NCBI GenBank assembly: GCA_036653735.1 | Contig: JAVVTI010000033.1 | Location: forward strand, 1 to 9,632 | From: CAVCAD01 sp036653735 | GTDB lineage: Bacteria; Bacillota_I; Bacilli_A; RF39; UBA660 | Direction of reading: 5' to 3' | DNA length: 9,632 nt | Shown here: positions 1 through 6,244 of the stretch, piece by piece | How the letters are laid out: each line of letters starts with the position of its first letter | Position numbering within the stretch: position 1 is the stretch's first letter | The notes under the pieces: model-generated | The model's database searches: none | Seen by the model: the letters and a program-made list of their open reading frames with translations, nothing else | What the model was told of the DNA's origin: nothing | Program-made: the position numbers and the translations under genes

Positions 1-101
1 GCTGCAAAGTAAGCATAAGTCATTCCTACTACTGCTAAGAGTAAAGTAACTACACTTATAATTCCTAGTGTAAGTGTTACCTTCTTATTATTCGTTTCCA
101 T
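1..101 (-). CDS. N-terminus of an exported or membrane protein with a TYAYF-type signal segment (cut by window edge)
   Basis: Only the first 33 codons and part of the next are inside the window. The peptide starts METNNKK, runs through one hydrophobic segment (about residues 8-27, rich in L, V, I, T) and ends in GMTYAYFA. This layout (short basic N-tip, single hydrophobic helix, then a TYAYF motif) resembles the SipW-cognate signal-peptide class of Gram-positive bacteria, so an exported or envelope protein is inferred. The body and function cannot be judged. The ATG at 101-99 is supported by purine-rich ribosome-site sequence (GAAGGAG at 114-120, and AAGGG nearer the start) and by a near-consensus promoter at 162-190. 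It begins after the DUF1846 gene with its own promoter, so it is probably a separate transcription unit. Confidence 0.75.
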   Translation of the reverse strand, partial: METNNKKVTLTLGIISVVTLLLAVVGMTYAYFA

Positions 102-124
102 AATCTAGCCCTTCTCCTTCTTTT

Positions 125-145
125 GTAAGCTTATTATTCGCTTAC
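125..145 (-). other. Small leader hairpin upstream of the truncated left-edge gene
   Basis: GTAAGC at 125-130 and GCTTAC at 140-145 form a perfect 6-bp inverted repeat with a 9-nt AT-rich loop. It lies inside the roughly 54-nt untranslated leader of the left-edge gene, just upstream of its ribosome site. In the minus transcript it is followed by A residues, not U residues, so it is not an intrinsic terminator. It may affect mRNA stability or translation, or be chance. Confidence 0.35.
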
Positions 146-161
146 TCTTTCTACTTATTTA

Positions 162-190
162 ATTTTAATAAATAATTGTCCCTTTGTCAA
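162..190 (-). promoter_or_regulatory. Sigma-A-type promoter for the left-edge gene
   Basis: On the minus strand TTGACA (185-190, perfect -35) is followed by exactly 17 nt and TAAAAT (162-167, 5 of 6 to the -10 consensus). Initiation would be near 155, giving a leader of about 54 nt before the ATG at 101. The -35 begins only 4 nt beyond the DUF1846 stop codon, and I see no terminator between the two genes. Confidence 0.75.
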
Positions 191-194
191 GTGC

Positions 195-1682
195 TTATTT
201 CTCAATATTAAATAGATTATTAGAATAATAAACAGGTTCACATGTTAAGTTAATCTTTAAACTCTTTAATACTGATAAGTCTCCATTACGTACTATATAT
301 GTACAGTGTGCATCACAGTTTTCTAACTTACTAAGGTTACTTAATGCTTTTTGTGCTATAGGGTTAGTAACAGATGCTATAGATAGTGCTATTATTACTT
401 CTTGTAATTGTAAACAATAAGGTTTATTGTTTAATAAATTAGGTTTATATTTAATAATAGGTTCTATTACCGCTGGAGAAAGAAGATCTATTTTATCCGG
501 TATCTTAGTTAATTCCTTAATAGCATTTATTAATGCACTGGAGGGTGCACTTAATAAATCAGTTTGTTTACCAGTAACTATTTTATTATTAGGAAGCCTA
601 ATAGACATACTATGTCTACCTGTCTTCTTTAACTTATCAAGTGCTGGTTTAACTACCTCTATATAGTCATCACTAATATTTAATTCATTCATAAGCATCT
701 TTATTCTTTTAGGTATATCATCTTGTACTATACTCATCTTATTATCACATAAAGATCCATAATATCTTCTTACTATTTCTTTTTTAGCAGCCTCATTTAT
801 TATATCTTCATTTAATATACACTTTCCTATTACATTTACTCCCATATCAGTTGGAGACTTATATATTTCTTCATTAGTTATTTTATATATAATATCTCTT
901 ACTACTGGGAACATTTCCATATCTCTATTATAGTTAACTGAAGAAATATTATAAGCATCCAAATGAAATGAATCTATCATATTAACATCTTTTAAATCTG
1001 CTGTTGCAGCTTCATATGCAATATTAAGAGGATGTTTTAATGATTTATCCCATACAGGAAATGTTTCATACTTAGCATATCCAGCTCTTACTCCTTTTTT
1101 ATATTCATGATATAACTGTGATAAACATGTAGCTAATTTACCATTTCCTGGTCCAGGAGCAGTTACTATTATTAAACTCTTTGTTGTTTCTATATATGGA
1201 TTAGCTCCATATCCATCTTCACTTACTATTAAATCTATATTAGTAGGATATCCCTTTGTAAAGTAGTGTATATAAGTTAATATATTATTCTTCTCTAGTT
1301 TATCTTTAAATTTTAAAGCTTTTTCTTGTCCCTCAAATAGTGTTATTACAACACTATTAACACTTATGTTTAATTCTTTAAAGTTATCTATTAATCTTAA
1401 TACTTCCATATCATATGTAATACCATACTCAGCTCTTATCTTATTTCTTTCAATATCTCTTGCACTAATACAAAATATAACTTCTATATCATTTTTAAAT
1501 TCTTTTAATACTTCTAGTTTAGAAAGAGCTTTAAAACCAGGTAGTACTCTACATGCATGATAATCATCAAATAGTTTACCTCCTACTTCTAAATATAGTT
1601 TATTATCAAATATATCTATTCTATTTTTAATTTCTTTACTTTGAAGTTTAATATACTTCTTATTATCAAAACCCACTTTCAT
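195..1682 (-). CDS. DUF1846 (UPF0371) family protein
   Basis: The 495-residue protein matches the DUF1846/UPF0371 family of low-GC Gram-positives in length and recognisable blocks. These include a P-loop-like glycine-rich segment APGPGNGKLATC at about 175-186, AGYAKYETFPVW at 200-211, HPLNIAYEAATADL at 217-230, and YNRD near 251-254. The family has a solved streptococcal structure but, to my knowledge, no firmly assigned reaction. The glycine-rich loop suggests nucleotide or phosphate binding, which is inference. No signal peptide or membrane helix is evident, so it is probably cytosolic. The ATG is preceded by GGGGAGA (about 1692-1698) at good spacing. It appears monocistronic, lying between a terminator (1743-1777) and the next promoter (162-190). 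A 28-bp perfect palindrome overlapping its promoter suggests repressor control. Confidence 0.9.
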   Translation of the reverse strand: MKVGFDNKKYIKLQSKEIKNRIDIFDNKLYLEVGGKLFDDYHACRVLPGFKALSKLEVLKEFKNDIEVIFCISARDIERNKIRAEYGITYDMEVLRLIDNFKELNISVNSVVITLFEGQEKALKFKDKLEKNNILTYIHYFTKGYPTNIDLIVSEDGYGANPYIETTKSLIIVTAPGPGNGKLATCLSQLYHEYKKGVRAGYAKYETFPVWDKSLKHPLNIAYEAATADLKDVNMIDSFHLDAYNISSVNYNRDMEMFPVVRDIIYKITNEEIYKSPTDMGVNVIGKCILNEDIINEAAKKEIVRRYYGSLCDNKMSIVQDDIPKRIKMLMNELNISDDYIEVVKPALDKLKKTGRHSMSIRLPNNKIVTGKQTDLLSAPSSALINAIKELTKIPDKIDLLSPAVIEPIIKYKPNLLNNKPYCLQLQEVIIALSIASVTNPIAQKALSNLSKLENCDAHCTYIVRNGDLSVLKSLKINLTCEPVYYSNNLFNIEK

Positions 1683-1703
1683 AATACAATTCTCCCCATA
1701 CTT

Positions 1704-1731
1704 TCTATAATAATGATATCATTATTATAGA
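1704..1731. promoter_or_regulatory. 28-bp perfect palindrome, probable repressor operator (Fur-like)
   Basis: Positions 1704-1717 and 1718-1731 are exact reverse complements with no spacer, centred on GATATC. Each half contains ATAATGAT. Joined tail to tail, the halves resemble the classic Fur consensus (GATAATGATAATCATTATC) but lack its central base. The site overlaps the presumed -10 of the DUF1846 promoter and lies 21 nt before the start codon, which suits repressor binding. No U-run follows it on the minus strand, so it is not a simple terminator. The Fur-family assignment is inference from sequence resemblance only. Confidence 0.6.
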
Positions 1732-1741
1732 TGATTAACAA
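1713..1741 (-). promoter_or_regulatory. Candidate promoter of the DUF1846 gene
   Basis: On the minus strand TTGTTA (1736-1741, 4 of 6 to -35) is separated by 17 nt from TATCAT (1713-1718, 5 of 6 to -10). The -10 sits at the centre of the 28-bp palindrome. Other TATAAT hexamers occur within the palindrome but lack a convincing -35. Initiation would be near 1706. Confidence 0.45.
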
Positions 1742-1742
1742 T

Positions 1743-1777
1743 AAAAAAAGAAGAATTTATTTTATTTCATTCCTCTT
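1743..1777 (-). terminator. Intrinsic terminator closing the RNA-maturation gene cluster
   Basis: Reading leftward, the arm from 1777 to 1769 pairs over 9 bp (one G-U) with the arm from 1756 to 1748, with a 12-nt loop, and runs into a T-tract (1743-1749 on the opposite strand as A residues). The upstream arm lies inside the last codons of the 145-residue gene, whose stop is at 1762-1764. The stem is AT-rich and moderate, but it has the right form and position. Confidence 0.5.
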
Positions 1778-2199
1778 ACTCTCTCTTCTTTATTATTAAT
1801 AGTATATAGTTTAGTATTATAATTATTAATAAATTCTTCTTCTGCTAATATAAGTTTCTTTAGTATACTTTTATATTCTTCTATAGATAAATATTCTTTA
1901 TAATTATTAATTACTATACTTTTAAGTCTAGATACTTCTCCTAGTATAAGAGTACCATCTGTATCATCACTATCTTCATCATTAATAAGAAATTCATACA
2001 TTTCTTTTAATATGCACTGTATCTTCTTATTGATTTTCTTATTAACATAATCATCTATTAACTCTTGATCTATTAATAAGACCTTACTTACTTTTATACT
2101 TTCACTTTTTAGATGTTTAGGTATTACTTCAAGTCCTGTTATATTTGTTGAGTAATAGAATAAGGATGAATTATCTCTTTTTATTAAATGATATATCAT
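1762..2199 (-). CDS. Unrecognised 145-residue protein coupled to trmD
   Basis: I do not recognise a family. The 145-residue protein is charged and K/E/I/N-rich, with no signal peptide or membrane helix. It has a short N-terminal part, an acidic stretch NDEDSDDTDGT near residues 73-83, and a probably helical C-terminal half (about 85-130) rich in K, E, L and I. The ATG overlaps the trmD stop by 4 nt (ATGA, 2196-2199) and has only a weak purine-rich ribosome site, so translational coupling with trmD is likely. It occupies the place where rplS is often found after trmD. Cytosolic location is inferred. A role connected with ribosome or tRNA maturation is only guilt by association. It is the last gene before the terminator at 1743-1777. 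Confidence 0.75.
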   Translation of the reverse strand: MIYHLIKRDNSSLFYYSTNITGLEVIPKHLKSESIKVSKVLLIDQELIDDYVNKKINKKIQCILKEMYEFLINDEDSDDTDGTLILGEVSRLKSIVINNYKEYLSIEEYKSILKKLILAEEEFINNYNTKLYTINNKEERVRGMK

Positions 2200-2855
2200 A
2201 ATAAATCACTTCTTCTTTCTTTAGTAATTCTAATACTTTCCTTAGCTCTATATTCATCTATTTTTTTATGATCTCCACTTAAAAGTACTTCTGGGACTTC
2301 CATCTTTCTATATATTCTAGGTTTAGTATATACAGGATAATCAAGTAAGTTATCATTGAAACTTTCACTTTCTAAACTACTTTTACTTATTACATCATCT
2401 AGTAGTCTTATAACACTATCCATTATTATAAGAGATGGTATTTCTCCTCCTGTTAGTATATAGTCTCCTACTGATATTTCACAGTCTACTGTACTTCTTA
2501 TTCTTTCATCATAGCCTTCATAATGACCACATATAATAATTAAATGCTTCTTTTGTGATAGTTCTTTAGCTATTTCTTGTTTATATACTTTACCTTTAGG
2601 AGTAGTTAGAATAACAAATGAATCTTCTTTTTTAATATCATCTAATGCATTAAATATAGGTTCACATTTAAGTATCATTCCTGCTCCACCACCAAAAGAA
2701 ACATCATCTACTTTATTATGTTTATTATTAGAATACTTTCTAAAGTCTATTATATTAATTACTACTTTTTCTTTATCTATAGCTCTTTTAATAATACTTG
2801 TATTTAGAAAGTTATCAAACATACTAGGAAATAGTGTTAAAACATCTATTATCAT
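2196..2855 (-). CDS. trmD: tRNA (guanine-37-N1)-methyltransferase TrmD
   Basis: TrmD transfers a methyl group from S-adenosylmethionine to N1 of G37 in tRNAs, which prevents frameshifting. It works as a cytosolic dimer with a trefoil-knot SAM site. Visible family blocks are LTLFPSMFDN near the N-terminus, DDVSFGGGAGM (50-60), HYEGYDERI (111-119), GDYILTGGE (130-138), MDSVIR with the conserved Arg150 (R154 in E. coli), LLDYPVYTKP (170-179) and LLSGDHKKI (191-199). At 219 residues it is shorter than the usual 240-255 and stops just after the RRSDLL block, so the C-terminal helical tail is reduced. By my alignment the catalytic Asp169 of E. coli corresponds to Glu164 here. The ribosome site AAGGAG overlaps the last codons of rimM, 5 nt upstream, and the next gene overlaps by 4 nt. 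Confidence 0.96.
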   Translation of the reverse strand: MIIDVLTLFPSMFDNFLNTSIIKRAIDKEKVVINIIDFRKYSNNKHNKVDDVSFGGGAGMILKCEPIFNALDDIKKEDSFVILTTPKGKVYKQEIAKELSQKKHLIIICGHYEGYDERIRSTVDCEISVGDYILTGGEIPSLIIMDSVIRLLDDVISKSSLESESFNDNLLDYPVYTKPRIYRKMEVPEVLLSGDHKKIDEYRAKESIRITKERRSDLL

Positions 2856-2860
2856 ATTAT

Positions 2861-3337
2861 TTACTCCTTATAATCAAGTAATTCTTTTATATTTTTAAAT
2901 ACAATTTTCTCTTTACTAAGATATTCAATGAAATTATTATTATATGGTATAAAGTATTTATCTATATTAAATACTTTATAACCATTATTATTAATAATTT
3001 CTTTTACTTTACCAATCATTATATTATTATAATAACATGGTAAGTCCTTCAAATCATCATCTAGTATTATATCATGAAACTCATCTTTTAAAGAATAAAC
3101 ATTTTTACTTTTAATACATAAAGCATCATTTATACTATTTATTTCTTTAAACTTTATCATATCAAATCCTTTATGTTTCCTATAACTTTCTATAGTGAAC
3201 TCTTCTTTCTTATCACCTACATATAGTTTCTTATTAACTATGAATACTTTATATTTATATTCAAACTTACTAATAAGTCTTACCTCGCCTTTTAAAGCAT
3301 GAGTATTAACAATTTTACCTACTAAAATATACTGCAT
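2861..3337 (-). CDS. rimM: Ribosome maturation factor RimM
   Basis: RimM assists late assembly of the 30S subunit head around protein S19. The 158-residue protein has the N-terminal RimM beta-barrel, with the signature GKIVNTHALKGEVR at 7-20, and a C-terminal PRC-barrel-like half (about 90-158) ending FIPYNNNF...KIVFKNIKELL. It is slightly short (usual about 165-180) and divergent in the C-terminal half. The ATG overlaps the stop of the upstream methyltransferase by one base (TAATG). No good ribosome site precedes it, so translation probably depends on re-initiation. The pairing with trmD 5 nt downstream is the classic arrangement and supports the assignment, although rpsP, usually next to them, is absent here. 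Confidence 0.92.
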   Translation of the reverse strand: MQYILVGKIVNTHALKGEVRLISKFEYKYKVFIVNKKLYVGDKKEEFTIESYRKHKGFDMIKFKEINSINDALCIKSKNVYSLKDEFHDIILDDDLKDLPCYYNNIMIGKVKEIINNNGYKVFNIDKYFIPYNNNFIEYLSKEKIVFKNIKELLDYKE

Positions 3338-4053
3338 TATTTATCTAGCTCATAAAGTACAATACCACAAGATACTGCTACATTTAAACTTTCACAATTT
3401 TTATTCATTCTTATCTTAAATACTTTATCACATTTACTTAATGTAATATCATCTATACCTGAAGCTTCATTACCAAATATTACAGCATATCTATTATCTA
3501 GTTTTTCTATATCATTACTCTTTTTTAAGGATGTACCTACTAAGGTAATACCTTTCTTTTTAATAATATCTATAGCACTACTTAGATTCATTTTAACTAT
3601 ATTTAAATGAAATATATTTCCTTCACTACTTCTTATTACTTTATCATTATAAATACTAGCACATCCATCAGTAAGAATTAAAGTACTAATATTAAATGCT
3701 ACACATGACCTAATAATAGTTCCTACATTACCAGGATCTGCTACATTATCAAGAATTACTACATTACCTACTATTTCTTTTTCACATGTAGTACTACAAA
3801 TACATAGTACTTTAGTACTTGATGTAAGACTAGAAATATATTTCATTACCTTGTCACTTATCATAGTACTTTTAATATTAAATTTATTATCATAATCTTG
3901 TACATAGAATATCTCAAGAGCTCTACCAGAGTTAACTGCCTCCTGTACTAAATGTTCTGTTTCTACAATAAACTTCTTTTCTCTTAATATATTCTTCTTA
4001 ATAAGAAGACTCTTAATGTACTTTATCTTTTCATTATTAATAGACTCTATCAT
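3337..4053 (-). CDS. SpoU/TrmH-family RNA 2'-O-methyltransferase
   Basis: This is a SPOUT-class enzyme that probably methylates a ribose 2'-OH in rRNA or tRNA using SAM. The 238 residues split into an N-terminal RNA-substrate-binding region (about 1-92, beginning IESINNEKIKYIKSL) and a C-terminal SpoU methylase domain. The three SpoU motifs are clear: NVADPGNVGTIIRS (103-116, with conserved Asn103 and Arg115), VIFGNEASGI (191-200) and NCESLNVAVS (219-228). Length and layout are like RlmB/YsgA-type proteins. The exact target base cannot be read from the sequence, so no symbol is given. A strong AAGGAGG site (4058-4064) is embedded in the last codons of the upstream peptidase gene, whose stop overlaps this ATG by one base. 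It is likely coupled in the same operon as rimM and trmD. Confidence 0.92.
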   Translation of the reverse strand: MIESINNEKIKYIKSLLIKKNILREKKFIVETEHLVQEAVNSGRALEIFYVQDYDNKFNIKSTMISDKVMKYISSLTSSTKVLCICSTTCEKEIVGNVVILDNVADPGNVGTIIRSCVAFNISTLILTDGCASIYNDKVIRSSEGNIFHLNIVKMNLSSAIDIIKKKGITLVGTSLKKSNDIEKLDNRYAVIFGNEASGIDDITLSKCDKVFKIRMNKNCESLNVAVSCGIVLYELDK

Positions 4054-4691
4054 TATTCCTCCTTTAATACTTGTTTATTTATCTTATAATCTGGTTTATA
4101 CTTACTTACTAAATTCCAAAAGTTTCTTGAATGATTAAAGTGCACTAAATGACTTAATTCATGAATTATAACATAATCTATTTCACTAATACTATACTTT
4201 ATTAAATTAGTAGAAAGTACTATTAAGTTATCTCTTTTAGAACAGTAACCCCACTTACCTTTCATGTTCTTAACTTTTAATAAAGGATAGTCAAATACTT
4301 CATCAAATAAGTTATAACAAATATCTAATCTTTTAGTAAACTCTTTTATTGCTCTAGCTTTTATGTATTTATCAAATTCTTTTTTACTTTTAATAAATAC
4401 TTTATTATTATCAAATACAACTTCCTTAAAGGTATTACATATTACTAATTCATATGGAATACCTAAAATAAAAGTTCCATCTATTCTTTCATTCTTATGT
4501 ATTTGATTATCAATCATCTTACATATACCTATATAATTCTTATTAACAAATAATTCCATTACTTTTTTACTAGTATTTAATGGACTACTTATATATATAT
4601 TTAAATCTTCTTTAACTCTTAAATACATATTTTTAATATTTTTATAGGTAATAATAATTTCATACTCTTTATTATTATATTTAATATACAT
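4053..4691 (-). CDS. YgjP-like (DUF45) zinc metallopeptidase-domain protein
   Basis: The 212-residue protein carries the YgjP/WLM-type metallopeptidase signature in its C-terminal half. It has KGKWGYCS (144-151, family form W-G-S-C-S), then a helix with HELSH at 177-181 (HExxH: two zinc-binding His and the catalytic Glu) and a third likely ligand His187 in FNHSRNFW. The N-terminal half (about 1-110) is the beta-rich region usual for this family. The physiological substrate of the family is not established to my knowledge. There is no membrane helix or signal peptide. AAGGAG lies 6 nt before the ATG, just after the stop of the 42-residue membrane peptide. Its own stop overlaps the RNA methyltransferase start by one base. 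Ser in WGSCS is Tyr here, a minor deviation. Confidence 0.9.
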   Translation of the reverse strand: MYIKYNNKEYEIIITYKNIKNMYLRVKEDLNIYISSPLNTSKKVMELFVNKNYIGICKMIDNQIHKNERIDGTFILGIPYELVICNTFKEVVFDNNKVFIKSKKEFDKYIKARAIKEFTKRLDICYNLFDEVFDYPLLKVKNMKGKWGYCSKRDNLIVLSTNLIKYSISEIDYVIIHELSHLVHFNHSRNFWNLVSKYKPDYKINKQVLKEE

Positions 4692-4707
4692 ACAAAACTC
4701 CTTATAT

Positions 4708-4836
4708 TCATTTACTCTTATAGTACGCTACAAGAGTAAGTACCATTATAATAAAGAGTATAATACAAAACACTAGTAGAGAAACTCTAATATTTCTAAA
4801 AAGTACAAAAGAAAAAATAGTATTATATAATTTCAT
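4708..4836 (-). CDS. Small single-pass membrane peptide, 42 residues
   Basis: An open frame runs from ATG at 4836-4834 to TGA at 4710-4708. The peptide starts MKLYNTIFSF, has Arg14 and Arg17, then a strongly hydrophobic run (about residues 18-38, mostly L, V, I, F), and ends YYKSK. A basic segment before a single helix and a basic end suggest a small inner-membrane peptide. AGGAAG (4845-4850) precedes the ATG by 8 nt, and an extended -10 promoter lies just upstream. The stop is 16 nt before the YgjP-like gene, with a strong ribosome site in the gap, so the two probably share a transcript. I know of no family for it. Translation is supported by the ribosome site, gene spacing and composition, but not by homology. 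Confidence 0.65.
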   Translation of the reverse strand: MKLYNTIFSFVLFRNIRVSLLVFCIILFIIMVLTLVAYYKSK

Positions 4837-4857
4837 ATAGGTAACTTCCTTATATAA

Positions 4858-4866
4858 ATTATAACA
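4858..4866 (-). promoter_or_regulatory. Extended -10 promoter candidate for the RNA-maturation cluster
   Basis: The minus strand carries TG-n-TATAAT (TG at 4865-4866, perfect -10 hexamer at 4858-4863). No good -35 hexamer lies at the normal distance, which is typical of extended -10 promoters. Initiation near 4851 would give a very short leader before the 42-residue gene. It would separate the downstream cluster from cdaA-cdaR. No clear terminator is visible between cdaR and this site, so read-through from cdaR is also possible. Confidence 0.45.
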
Positions 4867-4891
4867 CTATTTTTACATAACATAAAACATT

Positions 4892-6244
4892 TTATTTCTT
4901 AGTAACAACTATCTTTATACTTTTAGTCTTAGAAGCATAAGTAAGTCTTAAATCTGTACCAGTTACTGTTACTGGAATATCCCATGTACCTTCACTCTTT
5001 ATATCAGATAAATCTACATAAGCTTTAAGTGTTTTCTTATCAAGTTTATCAAGTATGCTTGATACACCTTTTACTATAACAGGAACTTTAATATCTGCTT
5101 CACTTATTCCCATTGCTTTAAATCCATTAGGAACATTTTCTAGTTCTATTGGTATATCTGCAAATTCTTTTTGTGTTTCTTTTTCCATAGTTACTTTAAT
5201 TGTTACACTACTAACACTCATACTTCTAGCTCCAACAGGTTTAACTAAGTCAACTTGGAAAGTCTTATCACCACTTAATCCATTAACATCTATACTTACT
5301 TCTATAGAGTTTAAGTTAGCTAGAACATCTTCATCACCATATACTGTAACATTAGTTTCATTACTAGTAATCATACCTATTGCACTACCAGACTTTATCT
5401 CTCCCTTAGGAACTACTTTAATAGGTACAGTTTTACTAGGAGATGTAATAGTAACGGATGCACTAATAGTATTAGGTAAAACCTCTATATTAGTAAGCTC
5501 AGTACCTTTCTCATCATATGCAACTAGTTTAACATTATCTAAAGTATATGTTCCTGCAGCATCTGCATTAGTAGAATATACATCTACTATTGCTTTAACA
5601 GATGCTACTTTAGAAAGTTTCTCTTTATAGCTCTTAATAATGACTTCTTCTTTATTAAGCTTAACAGAGCTAACTACTAAGGTAGACTTAAGCTTATCAG
5701 TATTAATTATATCAGTAGTAATAGTCCTTACCTCACTTATCTTAGGATAAATAACTATTGTTACCTCTGAGGGATCTATCTTATAATCAAGGGTACTAAT
5801 AGGATTATTATACTTAAGTTTTACTCTATGAGTACCTACAGATAAATCACTTAAATCTAAACTTACTTTATGATCACCTAACTGCTCAGCAAGTGTAAGA
5901 TCACTCTTTCTACCTAATAAAACAATATCTGTTTTCTTAGGTAATCCCTCTATTACATATGCTTCATCATTATATTTAAGATCAATTTTTTGATTAGTAA
6001 TAACAAGAGCTTCTTTCTCTACAAGTGTTATTATCTTCCTATCTATAGCAAAGAATGTAAGAAATGCAAGTGCTAAGGAAATATAAAGAAGCGTACTAGG
6101 TTTATTTAAGAACCTATCTACTCCTTTGGGTTTTTTACCAAATTTATCATTAACTAAATATACTACTCTACTAATAGGTGTAATAATGAACTTATCAAAA
6201 AAGTTTATTAATCCTTTACCTATTTTACTTAGAAACTTTTTCAT
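4892..6244 (-). CDS. cdaR: CdaR (YbbR-domain) regulator of the c-di-AMP cyclase
   Basis: CdaR is a membrane-anchored protein with extracytoplasmic YbbR repeats that interacts with CdaA and modulates c-di-AMP synthesis. The 450 residues comprise a basic, amphipathic N-terminal region (1-50), one membrane helix (about 51-67, TLLYISLALAFLTFFAI) and four YbbR-like beta domains, roughly 72-168, 170-268, 270-354 and 360-448. Repeating hallmarks are strands such as IPVTV, PIKVVPKG and IKIVV, and NVTVYG/DIVLLG-type turns. The start overlaps the cdaA stop by 4 nt (ATGA, 6241-6244), as expected for the conserved cdaA-cdaR pair. The roughly 50-residue region before the helix is longer than I would expect for a CdaR. 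glmM, the usual third gene, is not downstream. Confidence 0.93.
   Translation of the reverse strand: MKKFLSKIGKGLINFFDKFIITPISRVVYLVNDKFGKKPKGVDRFLNKPSTLLYISLALAFLTFFAIDRKIITLVEKEALVITNQKIDLKYNDEAYVIEGLPKKTDIVLLGRKSDLTLAEQLGDHKVSLDLSDLSVGTHRVKLKYNNPISTLDYKIDPSEVTIVIYPKISEVRTITTDIINTDKLKSTLVVSSVKLNKEEVIIKSYKEKLSKVASVKAIVDVYSTNADAAGTYTLDNVKLVAYDEKGTELTNIEVLPNTISASVTITSPSKTVPIKVVPKGEIKSGSAIGMITSNETNVTVYGDEDVLANLNSIEVSIDVNGLSGDKTFQVDLVKPVGARSMSVSSVTIKVTMEKETQKEFADIPIELENVPNGFKAMGISEADIKVPVIVKGVSSILDKLDKKTLKAYVDLSDIKSEGTWDIPVTVTGTDLRLTYASKTKSIKIVVTKK

Noticed and set aside
1704..1731. Reading the palindrome as a terminator for the upstream cluster
   Set aside because: No U-run follows on either strand, and a better terminator with a T-tract lies at 1743-1777.
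2196..2198. Possible reassignment of TGA to Trp (Mycoplasma-like code)
   Set aside because: TGA ends trmD, cdaA and the 42-residue gene at natural positions, and Trp codons are TGG, so the standard bacterial code fits.
5055..5630. Long plus-strand open frame (191 codons) opposite cdaR
   Set aside because: It is antisense to a clear YbbR-domain gene, has no ribosome site of note and gives a low-complexity T/S/L/I-rich translation typical of a shadow frame.
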